This document shows, in pieces, positions 1 through 7,257 of a stretch of 64,000 bases of DNA (position 1 is the stretch's first letter; each line of letters starts with the position of its first letter). A program made the position numbers and the translations under genes. Source of the DNA: Pseudoxanthomonas sp. PXM02 (GTDB lineage Bacteria > Pseudomonadota > Gammaproteobacteria > Xanthomonadales > Xanthomonadaceae). The notes under the pieces are model-generated. The model was not told where the DNA came from, ran no database searches, and saw only the letters and a list, made by a program, of their open reading frames with translations. The stretch spans positions 434,001 to 498,000 of the forward strand of contig NZ_JACVAK010000002.1 in NCBI RefSeq assembly GCF_014851805.1. The letters are read 5' to 3'.

Positions 1-190
1 GCCAGAGCAGCCAGGCGGATGCCGTCAGCAGCGCCATCTGCAGGTAGACCCAGCCGCGATACGTGGCACTGTCGGACACGAGCAACGCGAGGTGCACCGG
101 GATCGACGTCAGCACGCAGGCGACCAGCAGGCGCGAGAGCACGCGGAAAACCCGCGCGCCCGCAGGCGCCCGCGACGTATCCGCTCGCAT
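1..190 (-). CDS. N-terminal part of an unrecognised membrane protein (cut by window edge)
   Basis: Reading leftwards from an ATG at 190, the frame stays open to the edge of the window (63 codons visible). After a short basic N-terminus, two hydrophobic stretches (about residues 15-35 and 46-63) look like transmembrane helices, so this is probably an integral inner-membrane protein. Its start lies 8 nt after the stop of the DUF2145 gene, so it is most likely the third gene of that operon. No family recognised from the visible part. Confidence 0.55.
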   Translation of the reverse strand, partial: MRADTSRAPAGARVFRVLSRLLVACVLTSIPVHLALLVSDSATYRGWVYLQMALLTASAWLLW

Positions 191-198
191 GGCATCCC

Positions 199-1014
199 TC
201 ACGCCGGCCCCATCACCCGCTGCCGCACACCACTGCGCCATTCCCGCTGCTCGCGCACATACCCACTGCGCTCCAGCCACCGAAAGATCGAGCGCACGGT
301 GACGACGGGGTAGTCGCCGGACAGGCGCGTGCCGACGGAGTGGTCGGTGAAGTCGGTGTTGGCCGAGAACAGGCCGCCCAGCACGCGCTTCGAGTAGGCG
401 ACATGCACGCTGTCCGGCACGAAGCCATCGCCGCGGGCGAAGGCGTACGCACTGCGGCGGTCGTAGATGCCGCGGTCGGCGAGGGCGGCGGCCATCACTT
501 CCATGATCCACGCCGTGGAGTTCTGGTAATCCTCGCTGCCCGGCCGCGCGATCAGGTTGTAGCGTGGGTGGTGCAGGCTGTGGCGCGGCATCTGCTGCAG
601 GCGCGCGGCCAGGCGATCGGCGACGTCGGGTGGGAACCACACGATGCGCAAGTCCTGGTTGACGAGATCATCCGCAAAGAAGTTCACCAGCCCCTGCGCA
701 TACAGGCCCGAACGATCGCTGCCGCACTCGTTGAGCAGGTGCACGACGGTCCAGCGTCCGTGTGCGTGGTCGCGCACCGCGAAGCCGGCGTGGCTGTAGA
801 CCAGTCCCTGTTTCGACAGATCGGTGCCGACGCGCGCGAGCAGTGCGACCGGTGCATCCACCTCGTCCAGTTGCTGTGCCGCGAGCAGGGCGGTGCGTGC
901 GGCTTCGGCCACCTTGTACGGTGGCATCTCCATCTGCCGGCAGGCATCGCCCCCGCGTGCCGTCCCTGGCAACGCGAGAACGAAGACGAAACACAGCACC
1001 GCGAGCGCACGCAT
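199..1014 (-). CDS. DUF2145 family secreted protein
   Basis: 271 aa. I place the start at the ATG at 1014, because the preceding residues of the longer frame would overlap the upstream gene and the protein then begins with a signal peptide (MRALAVLCFVFVLALP, cleavage near ARG-GD). The mature part resembles the DUF2145 family: a YSHAGF motif around residue 75, HLLNECGSD around residue 93 and a conserved YAFARGDGF-type segment near residue 190. The biochemical role of the family is not known to me; the conserved His and Cys could be catalytic but that is a guess. The gene follows the upstream ORF by only 7 nt and is followed 8 nt later by another membrane-protein gene, so the three are likely co-transcribed and act in or at the envelope. 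Confidence 0.75.
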   Translation of the reverse strand: MRALAVLCFVFVLALPGTARGGDACRQMEMPPYKVAEAARTALLAAQQLDEVDAPVALLARVGTDLSKQGLVYSHAGFAVRDHAHGRWTVVHLLNECGSDRSGLYAQGLVNFFADDLVNQDLRIVWFPPDVADRLAARLQQMPRHSLHHPRYNLIARPGSEDYQNSTAWIMEVMAAALADRGIYDRRSAYAFARGDGFVPDSVHVAYSKRVLGGLFSANTDFTDHSVGTRLSGDYPVVTVRSIFRWLERSGYVREQREWRSGVRQRVMGPA

Positions 1015-1021
1015 CACGCGC

Positions 1022-1468
1022 TCACCCGCCGTAGCGATGGCTGTGGATGTGCGGGCGGGCGGCATCGTTGGCGATGAAGCACAACGCCTCGCCGGCCGCG
1101 CTGAGGATCCAGCCCGTCGACACCGCCGCCACGCTGATCGCCGTGCCGAGGGCGATGCCCAACCGCTTGATCACTTCCACGCTCAGATAGACCACGAACG
1201 AGGCGCCGGCCACCACGCCTGCGGCGGCAACCGACACGGTCACCGCCACACTGCCGGCGACGACGGCAACGCCGGTGACCACCGCCGAGGCGCCATGGCC
1301 CAGCGCGTGGATCACCGCGACCGGTACCTCGATGGAGGCTTCCAGGCTGGCCTGCGACATCCGGCTGGCGCCATCGGATTGCGGCGCGGCCTGGGCGGGC
1401 AGGGTGAGGCCACCGGACAGCGCGGTGGCCAGGGCAAGCGTCAGCGAGCGGGCGATCAGACGGGTCAT
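1022..1468 (-). CDS. Small secreted/membrane protein of the DUF2145 operon
   Basis: 148 aa from the ATG at 1468, chosen because it begins a clear signal peptide (residues ~1-28, ending LPAQA-AP). The centre (residues ~45-110) is one long run of Ala, Val and Gly with few charges, compatible with two or three membrane helices, and the C-terminus carries HIHSHR. It is the first gene of the operon leading into DUF2145 and is divergent from the XRE regulator, with 110 bp between the two starts. Not recognised as a named family; a partner of the DUF2145 protein is suggested only by context. Confidence 0.6.
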   Translation of the reverse strand: MTRLIARSLTLALATALSGGLTLPAQAAPQSDGASRMSQASLEASIEVPVAVIHALGHGASAVVTGVAVVAGSVAVTVSVAAAGVVAGASFVVYLSVEVIKRLGIALGTAISVAAVSTGWILSAAGEALCFIANDAARPHIHSHRYGG

Positions 1469-1578
1469 GGCAGGTGTCTCCGGCATGGGCCGGACCATGG
1501 GCGCGGCGACGACCGGTGTTCAACCGGCATCGACGAGGTAAGCTCCGGCGCAACAACCGGTATAGGAATGCGCTACCG

Positions 1579-2322
1579 ATGGCCGTCTCGGTCGACCTGA
1601 TCGATGCCCTGAAGCGCTGCCTGCGCGCACAGAACCTCACCTATCGCGAGCTCGCCACGCGCATCCGCATGAGCGAGGCGGCGGTGAAGCGCATGTTCTC
1701 CCGCCGCGCGATGAGCCTGCAGCGGCTGGAACAGATCTGCGAGGTGCTGGATGTCGGCCTGGCCGAACTCAGCGCCGAGGCCTCGCGCGGACGCAAGGCG
1801 ATGGCGCAGTTGAGCGAGGCGCAGGAGCAGGCGCTGGTCGACGACCCGCCGCTGCTGATGGCGCTGTTCCTCACCCTCAACCGCTGGCGCCAGGACGACG
1901 TGCTGGGCCATTTCGGTTTCACCCCCGCGCAGTGGACCGGCCTGCTGGTGAAGCTGGACCGGCTGGGCATCATCGAACTGATGCCCGGCAACCGCGGCCG
2001 CGCGCTGACTGCGCGCAACTTCCGCTGGCGCGCCGACGGCCCGATGGAGCGCTATTTCCGGCTGACCCTGCTGACCGACTACTTCGCCGATCCGTTCGAT
2101 GGCGAACAGGACGCGCTGCTGCTGCTCAGCGGCAGCCTGAGCATCGACGGGGTGAAGCAGCTGCGGCAGCGGCTGGAAGAAGTCGCGCGCGAGTTCGACG
2201 CCCTGCTGGCCCGCGACGCCACGCTGCCGGCCGAGGATCGGGTGGGCGTCAGCCTGGTGCTGGCGCAGAAGCCCTGGCTGCTGCAGCTGTTCAATCCCTA
2301 CCGGCGCTCGCGCGACGCCTAG
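1579..2322 (+). CDS. XRE-family helix-turn-helix transcriptional regulator
   Basis: 247 aa. The ATG at 1579 is chosen because the helix-turn-helix starts directly after it and the residues further upstream are arginine-rich translation of the intergenic region. Residues ~5-65 form an HTH_3-like domain (YRELATRIRMSEAAVKRMFS, then a second helix LQRLEQICEVLDV). Residues ~85-247 are a helical C-terminal domain with no ligand-binding family I can name. The regulator is divergent from the DUF2145 operon and its own 110-bp upstream region is shared with it, so control of that operon is plausible. Similar XRE proteins with this long C-terminal part occur singly in Xanthomonadaceae. Confidence 0.8.
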   Translation: MAVSVDLIDALKRCLRAQNLTYRELATRIRMSEAAVKRMFSRRAMSLQRLEQICEVLDVGLAELSAEASRGRKAMAQLSEAQEQALVDDPPLLMALFLTLNRWRQDDVLGHFGFTPAQWTGLLVKLDRLGIIELMPGNRGRALTARNFRWRADGPMERYFRLTLLTDYFADPFDGEQDALLLLSGSLSIDGVKQLRQRLEEVAREFDALLARDATLPAEDRVGVSLVLAQKPWLLQLFNPYRRSRDA

Positions 2323-2340
2323 GCGCCATAACGGGACGGA

Positions 2341-2445
2341 GCTCCGAGTGCCATCGATGGAGCTCGGAGCGCCGTCGACGGCTCTCGGAATGCCGGCGAC
2401 GGCCCTCGGAATCCCAACGTCCGCCCTCCGAGTGCCAGCGGCGGG
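2341..2445. repeat. Five tandem copies of a degenerate 21-bp repeat
   Basis: Units begin at 2341, 2362, 2383, 2404 and 2425, each exactly 21 bp. The shared core is CTCSGARTGCC followed by a variable CG-rich tail (ATCGATGGA, GTCGACGGC, GGCGACGGC and so on). Units differ at several positions but no insertion or deletion breaks the phase. The period equals seven codons, so any frame across it encodes a heptapeptide repeat. I see no start codon with a ribosome site, and I treat it as non-coding. Confidence 0.75.
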
Positions 2446-2819
2446 ACGCGGGAGGCGCCGTCGTCGACTCTTTCAGTCCCATCGATGACACGCCGGGCCC
2501 GGACGACGGCGCGAAATGCCCGGGCGATGGCGCTCCTGATCCCATCGCTGGCTTTCCGGAAGCCATCGACGGGGCTGTACTGCTCTGGCCCTGGCATTCC
2601 GAGGGCCATTGCTGGCTCTCCGGCACCCGTCCACGGGGCTCCGAATGCCATTCGCGGAGCTCAGCGCTCCATTCGCAAGCCTCCGGGCCTTGCGATCCAC
2701 GCGTTCTCGCTGACCTTTGAGACGCAGCGACGTGCGATGACGGGAATGGCGCCATCCGTACCCCCAACCTGACCGCCCGCCGACCTCGGCCGCGTTCTCC
2801 TCGTCTGAAGGACAAGACA

Positions 2820-2839
2820 TTGGTATCATTTTGGTCTCA
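2820..2839 (+). promoter_or_regulatory. Direct repeat ahead of pckG (possible operator)
   Basis: TTGGTATCA at 2820-2828 and TTGGTCTCA at 2831-2839 are copies of one 9-mer differing at one base, with an 11-bp period, that is about one helical turn. They sit 18-37 nt before the pckG start codon. The first copy contains TATCAT, a possible -10 box, but no good -35 is present. A regulator binding side by side on one helix face would fit; the identity of such a regulator is unknown. Confidence 0.35.
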
Positions 2840-2856
2840 CTTTTCGAGGGTGGCGC

Positions 2857-4647
2857 ATGAACGCAGCGGTCGATGTTTTCAAACGCAACGATTTTCCGGG
2901 CAGTTCGCTGGACGCGTTGAATGCCTGGGTTGCGGAAGTCGCCGCGCTCACCCAACCCGATGACATCCACTGGTGCGACGGCAGCGATGCCGAAAACGCG
3001 CGCCTGACCAAGCAGATGCTGGCCGACGGCACGCTGCTGCCGCTCAACCCCGAAACCCACCCGCACAGCTGGCTGCACCGTTCCAGCCCCAGCGACGTGG
3101 CGCGCGTGGAGCACCTGACTTTCGTCTGCACCGCGCAGCAGGAAGACGCCGGCCCCAACAACCACTGGATGGCCCCGGCCGAGGCGCACGCGAAGATGGA
3201 TGCGCTGTTCGCCGGCTGCATGCGCGGGCGCACGCTGTACGTCATTCCCTACTGCATGGGGCCGATCGATTCGCCGCTGTCGCGCTGCGGCGTGGAGATC
3301 ACCGACTCGCCGTACGTGGTGGCGAACATGCGCATCATGACCCGCATGGGCGCGCCGGCGCTGGCGCGCATCGAGCGCGAAGGCACCTTCGTGAAGGGTC
3401 TGCATTCCACCGGCGAGCTGGATCCGGATCGCCGCTTCATCATGCATTTCCCCGACGAGCTGACCATCAAGAGCTTCGGCTCGGGCTACGGCGGCAACGC
3501 GCTGCTGGGCAAGAAGTGCCACGCGCTCCGCATCGCCTCGCATCAGGCGCGCAGCGAAGGCTGGCTGGCCGAGCACATGCTGATCGTCGGCATCGAGAAT
3601 CCGCAGGGCGAGACGCACTACATCGCCGCCGCGTTTCCGTCGGCGTGCGGCAAGACCAACCTGGCCATGCTGATTCCGCCGGAGGGCTATCGCCAGGCCG
3701 GCTGGAAGGTGTGGACCGTCGGCGACGACATCTGCTGGATGCGCCCCGGCGCTGACGGCCGCCTGTATGCGATCAATCCGGAAGCCGGCTTCTTCGGCGT
3801 GGCGCCCGGCACCTCGGACAGTTCCAACCCGAATGCGCTGGCGACGATCAGCCACCACACCATCTTCACCAACGTTGCCGTCACCGACGAGCAGGAACCG
3901 TGGTGGGAAGGCCTGGATTCGCGCACGCCGTCGCTGGACTGGCAGGGTCGTCCGTACGACGCCGCCAACGGCCCGGCCGCGCATCCCAACTCGCGCTTCA
4001 CCGTGTCCGCGCGCCAGTGCCCCAGCTACTCGGCCAAGGCCGAGGATCCGCAGGGTGTGCCGATCAGTGCCATCGTCTTCGGCGGCCGCCGCGCCTCGCT
4101 GGTGCCGCTGGTGTTCGAAGCGCGCGACTGGACGCACGGCGTACTGGTCGGTGCCGCGATGGGGTCGGAAACCACCGCCGCCGCGACCGGTGCGGTCGGC
4201 GTGATGCGCCGCGACCCGATGGCGATGAAGCCGTTCTGCGGCTACAACTTCGCCGACTACTTCGCGCACTGGCTGTCGTTCGACGGTGCGGGCGCGAAGC
4301 TGCCGAAGATCTTCCACGTGAACTGGTTCCGCAAGGGCGGCGACGGCAAGTTCCTGTGGCCCGGCTTCGGCGAGAACCTGCGCGTGCTGGAGTGGATGAT
4401 CCGCCGCGTCGAAGGCACCGCTGATGCGGTGGACACCCCCATCGGCCATCTGCCGCGCGCCGAGGACCTCAACCTGGACGGCGTGGCGCTGAGCGATGAA
4501 GCTCACGATCTGCTGTTCGGTTTCGAGCGCGCCGGCTGGCAGGCCGAGTTCGCCAGCATCGGCGAGTACCTGGAGGAATTCGGCGCCCGCACCCCGCAGG
4601 CGCTGAAGGACGAACAGCAACGCATCGCGGCCCGCCTGGCCCCCTGA
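2857..4647 (+). CDS. pckG: Phosphoenolpyruvate carboxykinase (GTP)
   Basis: 596 aa, the usual length of the GTP-dependent family. It converts oxaloacetate and GTP to phosphoenolpyruvate, the first committed step of gluconeogenesis, in the cytoplasm. Diagnostic features are the P-loop FPSACGKTN at residues 260-268 with the family's active-site Cys at 264 and Lys266, the metal/nucleotide segment GDDICWMRPG around residue 290, the substrate-binding region near YGGNALLGKK (~210), and the C-terminal FGENLRVLEWM motif. The start at 2857 follows GAGGGTGGCGC. The gene stands alone, with a repeat array upstream and a strong terminator immediately downstream. Confident identification. Confidence 0.97.
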   Translation: MNAAVDVFKRNDFPGSSLDALNAWVAEVAALTQPDDIHWCDGSDAENARLTKQMLADGTLLPLNPETHPHSWLHRSSPSDVARVEHLTFVCTAQQEDAGPNNHWMAPAEAHAKMDALFAGCMRGRTLYVIPYCMGPIDSPLSRCGVEITDSPYVVANMRIMTRMGAPALARIEREGTFVKGLHSTGELDPDRRFIMHFPDELTIKSFGSGYGGNALLGKKCHALRIASHQARSEGWLAEHMLIVGIENPQGETHYIAAAFPSACGKTNLAMLIPPEGYRQAGWKVWTVGDDICWMRPGADGRLYAINPEAGFFGVAPGTSDSSNPNALATISHHTIFTNVAVTDEQEPWWEGLDSRTPSLDWQGRPYDAANGPAAHPNSRFTVSARQCPSYSAKAEDPQGVPISAIVFGGRRASLVPLVFEARDWTHGVLVGAAMGSETTAAATGAVGVMRRDPMAMKPFCGYNFADYFAHWLSFDGAGAKLPKIFHVNWFRKGGDGKFLWPGFGENLRVLEWMIRRVEGTADAVDTPIGHLPRAEDLNLDGVALSDEAHDLLFGFERAGWQAEFASIGEYLEEFGARTPQALKDEQQRIAARLAP

Positions 4648-4677
4648 TTCCCCGCCTCGCGCATCCCTTTCCTGCGC

Positions 4678-4720
4678 AAGCCCCGCCGCGTCCACCCCGG
4701 ATGCTGCGGGGCTTTTTCTT
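4678..4720 (+). terminator. Rho-independent terminator of pckG
   Basis: A perfect 9-bp stem AAGCCCCGC (4678-4686) with GCGGGGCTT (4706-4714), followed by TTTCTT, 30 nt after the pckG stop. The orientation with the T-run on the right fits pckG. Confidence 0.85.
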
Positions 4721-4744
4721 GGAAGCGCGAGGCTGCGCGCTTTT

Positions 4745-4933
4745 CTCTTCTCCCCGCGTGCGGGGAGAAGGTGCCCGCAGGGCGGATGAGGGGCCAACGG
4801 TGCACGTGGCTTCGACACGCAAGGTGCTCATCGAGTGACCGGATCCGGAAGCGACCACGGCGCGCACTTCCGCGGACTCCGCTCGCCCTCACCCACCTTC
4901 GGCACCCTCTCCCCGTTGCATGGGGCGAAGGGG
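4745..4933. repeat. REPIN-like repeat, copy 1 of a 190-bp tandem pair
   Basis: The left end is a hairpin plus tail (TTCTCCCC..GGGGAGAAGGTGCCCGCAGGGCGGATGAGGGG). The right end is its approximate reverse complement (CCCTCACCCACCTTCGGCACCCTCTCCCCGTT..GGGGCGAAGGGG, described in pieces). The inner ~100 bp contains GGATCCGGAAGCGACCACGG at 4841. The two inverted REP-like ends fit a REPIN or small MITE; no coding capacity. Confidence 0.75.
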
Positions 4934-5123
4934 TGTTTCCTTCTCCCCTTGTGGGAGAAGGTGCCCGAAGGGCGGATGAGGGGGCAACGGCGCACGTGGC
5001 GCCAACATCGCAGCCGCCTGTCGAGTGATCGGATCCGGAAGCGACCACGGCGCGCACTTCCGCGGACTCCGTTCGCCCCTCACCCGCCTTCGGCACCCTC
5101 TCCCCGTTGCACGGGGCGAGGGG
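4934..5123. repeat. REPIN-like repeat, copy 2 of a 190-bp tandem pair
   Basis: Landmarks recur exactly 190 bp downstream of copy 1: GTGCCCGAAG at 4961 against 4771, and GGATCCGGAA at 5031 against 4841. The inner segment from the GGATCC through GCGGACTCCG is identical between copies, while the REP ends differ by a few bases. With the pckG terminator, the two copies fill the 558-bp gap up to the sigma factor gene, in which I see no gene. Confidence 0.75.
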
Positions 5124-5205
5124 AGGTGTCTGCGGCCGAACAGTCGGTCGAGAAAATCGCCAGGCCGATCTAAACCCCCGCGCCTCCGCCCGCATCGTAG
5201 TCAGT

Positions 5206-5796
5206 ATGCTGAATGCCGTGATCGAACCTTTCGCCGACAGCCTCGCGCCCGAGGACGCCGCCGCCCAGGACACCGCCCTGGCGCGCACGGCCGCCACGGG
5301 CGACATGCGGGCCTTCGAGGCGCTGTACCGGCGCCACGCCGGCCGCATCCATGGCGTTATCCAGCGACTGGTGGGCCAGCACGGCGTCCGCGCGGAGGAC
5401 CTGACGCAGGAAGCCTTCGTGCGGGCCTGGCAGGCACTGCCGGCGTTCCGCTTCGAAAGTGCGTTCAGCACCTGGCTGCACCGGCTGGCGGTGAACACCG
5501 CGCTGATGGAGCTGCGCAGCCGCCGCACCGGCCCGCGCTTCGACGATGACGAGGACACGCTGGACGGGCTGGGCCTGGCCGACAGCGCGGGGCAGGGCAC
5601 GGCCCTGTCGATGGATCTGGAGCGCGCGGTCGCCACGTTGCCGCCCCGCGCCCGCGCCGTGCTGGTCCTGTACGACGTGGAAGGCTGGAAGCATGAAGAG
5701 ATCGCCGCCGAACTGGGCATGGCGGTCGGCAGTTCGAAAGCCCAGTTGCACCGCGCGCGGCACCTGCTGCGCGAGCGTCTAGGAGCACACGCATGA
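5206..5796 (+). CDS. ECF-type RNA polymerase sigma factor
   Basis: 196 aa from the ATG at 5206; the longer frame would run back into the REP unit. Sigma region 2 covers residues ~35-105 (FEALYRRHAGRIHG, then DLTQEAFVRAWQALPAFR, then FSTWLHRLAVNTALMELRSRR). Region 4 covers ~135-190 (LPPRARAVLVLYDVEGWKHEEIAAELGM, SSKAQLHRARHLLRERL), read in two segments. It directs RNA polymerase to a specific regulon, probably an envelope or stress response. The next gene overlaps by 4 nt and encodes a small anti-sigma-like membrane protein, the usual sigma/anti-sigma arrangement. No convincing Shine-Dalgarno precedes this ATG. Confidence 0.9.
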   Translation: MLNAVIEPFADSLAPEDAAAQDTALARTAATGDMRAFEALYRRHAGRIHGVIQRLVGQHGVRAEDLTQEAFVRAWQALPAFRFESAFSTWLHRLAVNTALMELRSRRTGPRFDDDEDTLDGLGLADSAGQGTALSMDLERAVATLPPRARAVLVLYDVEGWKHEEIAAELGMAVGSSKAQLHRARHLLRERLGAHA

Positions 5797-6278
5797 CCCC
5801 CCACGATCCCACTCCGTTGTCCGACGACGCGCTGCGCTGGCAGTTGCGTGCGCTGCGCCAGGACACGCCGCCCTCGCGCGACCTGTGGCCGGACATCGCC
5901 GCGAAGATGGCGGAGGCGCCCGCACCGTCCGTGCCGGTCGAGCGACGTCCCCGCCGGGTGGCGCCGTTCGCACTGGCGGCGTCGGTGCTGCTGGCCGTCA
6001 CCATCACCTGGCAGCTGCAGCGCACGCCCGAAGGCGATGCGCTGATCCAGCGCGAGGCCGCGGCGATGACCCGCGACTACACCGGCGCGCTGGCGCAGAT
6101 GGATACGCAGGCCAAGGCATCGCCCGACTACGCGCCGGCGCTGCATGCGCTGGACCAGAGCGCGGCCGAGATCCGCCACGCCATCGCCACCGATCCCGAA
6201 GCGCGCTTCCTGCTGGAACAGTTGCGCCGTACCTACGCCCGACGCCTGGCCTTGACCCAGCGCGCCGTCATGACCTGA
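5793..6278 (+). CDS. Putative anti-sigma factor, single-pass membrane protein
   Basis: 161 aa; ATGA overlap with the sigma gene implies translational coupling. The N-terminal ~45 residues are hydrophilic (DALRWQLRALRQDTPPSRDLWPDI) and resemble the cytoplasmic sigma-binding arm of proteobacterial anti-sigma factors. One hydrophobic helix spans ~52-69, flanked by RRPRR on the cytoplasmic side. The C-terminal ~90 residues are a helical periplasmic domain. No zinc-binding HxxxCxxC motif is present, so it is not a ZAS-type protein. The function is assigned from position and topology. Confidence 0.7.
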   Translation: MTPHDPTPLSDDALRWQLRALRQDTPPSRDLWPDIAAKMAEAPAPSVPVERRPRRVAPFALAASVLLAVTITWQLQRTPEGDALIQREAAAMTRDYTGALAQMDTQAKASPDYAPALHALDQSAAEIRHAIATDPEARFLLEQLRRTYARRLALTQRAVMT

Positions 6279-6289
6279 GGAGTTTCCCC

Positions 6290-7186
6290 ATGCGCACCTA
6301 TTCCTTCTCCCTGCTGCTGGCCGCCGCCCTGCTGGCGCCCTCCGCCCTGGCGCAGACCGCCATCAACGAAACCCGTCCGCTCGATGCGCGCGGCCGGGTC
6401 GACATCAGCAACGTCAGCGGTCGCATCGAAGTACGCGGCTGGGAGCGCAACGAAGTCCAGATCACCGGCACGCTGGGCAAGGGCGTGGAGCGTCTCGACA
6501 TCGATGGCTCGCGTGAGCAACTCAGCATCGAGGTGCGCTATCCCAAGAACGGCGGTTGGGGTGGCAGCAAGACCGGGCCGACCGAGCTGGTGGTGATGGT
6601 GCCGGTGCGCGCGGACCTGGACATCGAATCCGTGGCCGCCAGCGTGCACGTCGAAGGCGTGGCACCCGGCGAACTGTCGATTAGCAGCGTCAGCGGTAGC
6701 GTGGTCGCGGCCGCCGCACCGCGCAAGGCGGACGTGGAGACGGTCAGCGGGAACGCCACCCTGACGCTCAACAGCGAGGACGTGGATGTCAGTACCGTCA
6801 GCGGCTCGATCGTGCTGCGTGGCCGCTTGAATGGGGACATCGATGCCGAGACCGTTTCCGGCCGCATCGAGGTCAACGTCAACGGCGAACGCATCCGCGA
6901 CCTCAGCGCCAGCACCGTCAGCGGTCGCGCCGAAGTGACGACCGCGCTGGCGCCGGCGGGCGAGATCAGCATGGAGTCGGTGAGCGGCGACCTGCTGCTG
7001 CGCCTGCCGAAGGACGTTTCCGCGCAGGTCAGCGGCGAGAGCTTCAGCGGCAGCCTGAAGGCCAGTGGCGTGACCATCGAGAAGCGCCGTGGCCCCGGTG
7101 CCAGCTTCTCCACCACTTACGGCAGCGGCAGCGCGCGGGTGAGCGTGGAAACCTTCTCGGGCAGTGCGGAAGTGCGGCTGGAGTAA
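6290..7186 (+). CDS. Secreted DUF4097-family beta-solenoid protein
   Basis: 298 aa. The ATG at 6290 follows TGAGGAGTTTCCCC and begins a signal peptide ending ALA-QT at about residue 20. The rest is a repeating pattern in which VSG or a close variant recurs about every 18-20 residues (ISNVSGRIEV, ISSVSGSVVA, VETVSGNATL, VSTVSGSIVL, AETVSGRIEV and others), typical of DUF4097 right-handed beta-helices. It lies 11 nt after the anti-sigma gene and is surely in the same operon. A periplasmic or surface role is likely, possibly as a sensed or regulated structural component; the molecular function of DUF4097 is unknown. Confidence 0.85.
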   Translation: MRTYSFSLLLAAALLAPSALAQTAINETRPLDARGRVDISNVSGRIEVRGWERNEVQITGTLGKGVERLDIDGSREQLSIEVRYPKNGGWGGSKTGPTELVVMVPVRADLDIESVAASVHVEGVAPGELSISSVSGSVVAAAAPRKADVETVSGNATLTLNSEDVDVSTVSGSIVLRGRLNGDIDAETVSGRIEVNVNGERIRDLSASTVSGRAEVTTALAPAGEISMESVSGDLLLRLPKDVSAQVSGESFSGSLKASGVTIEKRRGPGASFSTTYGSGSARVSVETFSGSAEVRLE

Positions 7187-7257
7187 GCGCATCGGCGGCG
7201 CCGCGATGTCCCGTATCATCGATGCGTTCCCGATGATCACGACCGAGGCTCCGCCAC

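Larger units (their letters stand above)
2323..2856. other. Gene-free stretch with a degenerate repeat array, upstream of pckG
   Basis: About 530 bp without a convincing gene. The first part holds an in-phase 21-bp tandem array (2341-2445). From about 2470 to 2690 diverged copies of the same core (CCATCGAYGG next to CTCCGAATGCC) can still be recognised at irregular spacing. All frames are open here because the repeat is a multiple of three and lacks stops, giving several spurious ORFs. The last 50 bp before pckG contain a short direct repeat that may be regulatory. Confidence 0.7.

Noticed and set aside
2291-2815. Heptapeptide-repeat ORFs across the 21-bp array
   Set aside because: Every frame is open because the period is a multiple of three. 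There is no ribosome site, signal or conserved frame.
2473-4818. 781-codon minus-strand ORF over pckG and the repeat array
   Set aside because: It crosses pckG and the terminator antisense, and the repeat array supplies its open C-terminal part.
4503-6179. 558-codon minus-strand ORF over the REPIN units and the sigma genes
   Set aside because: It reads through two non-coding repeat units, and the sigma and anti-sigma genes on the other strand are clear.
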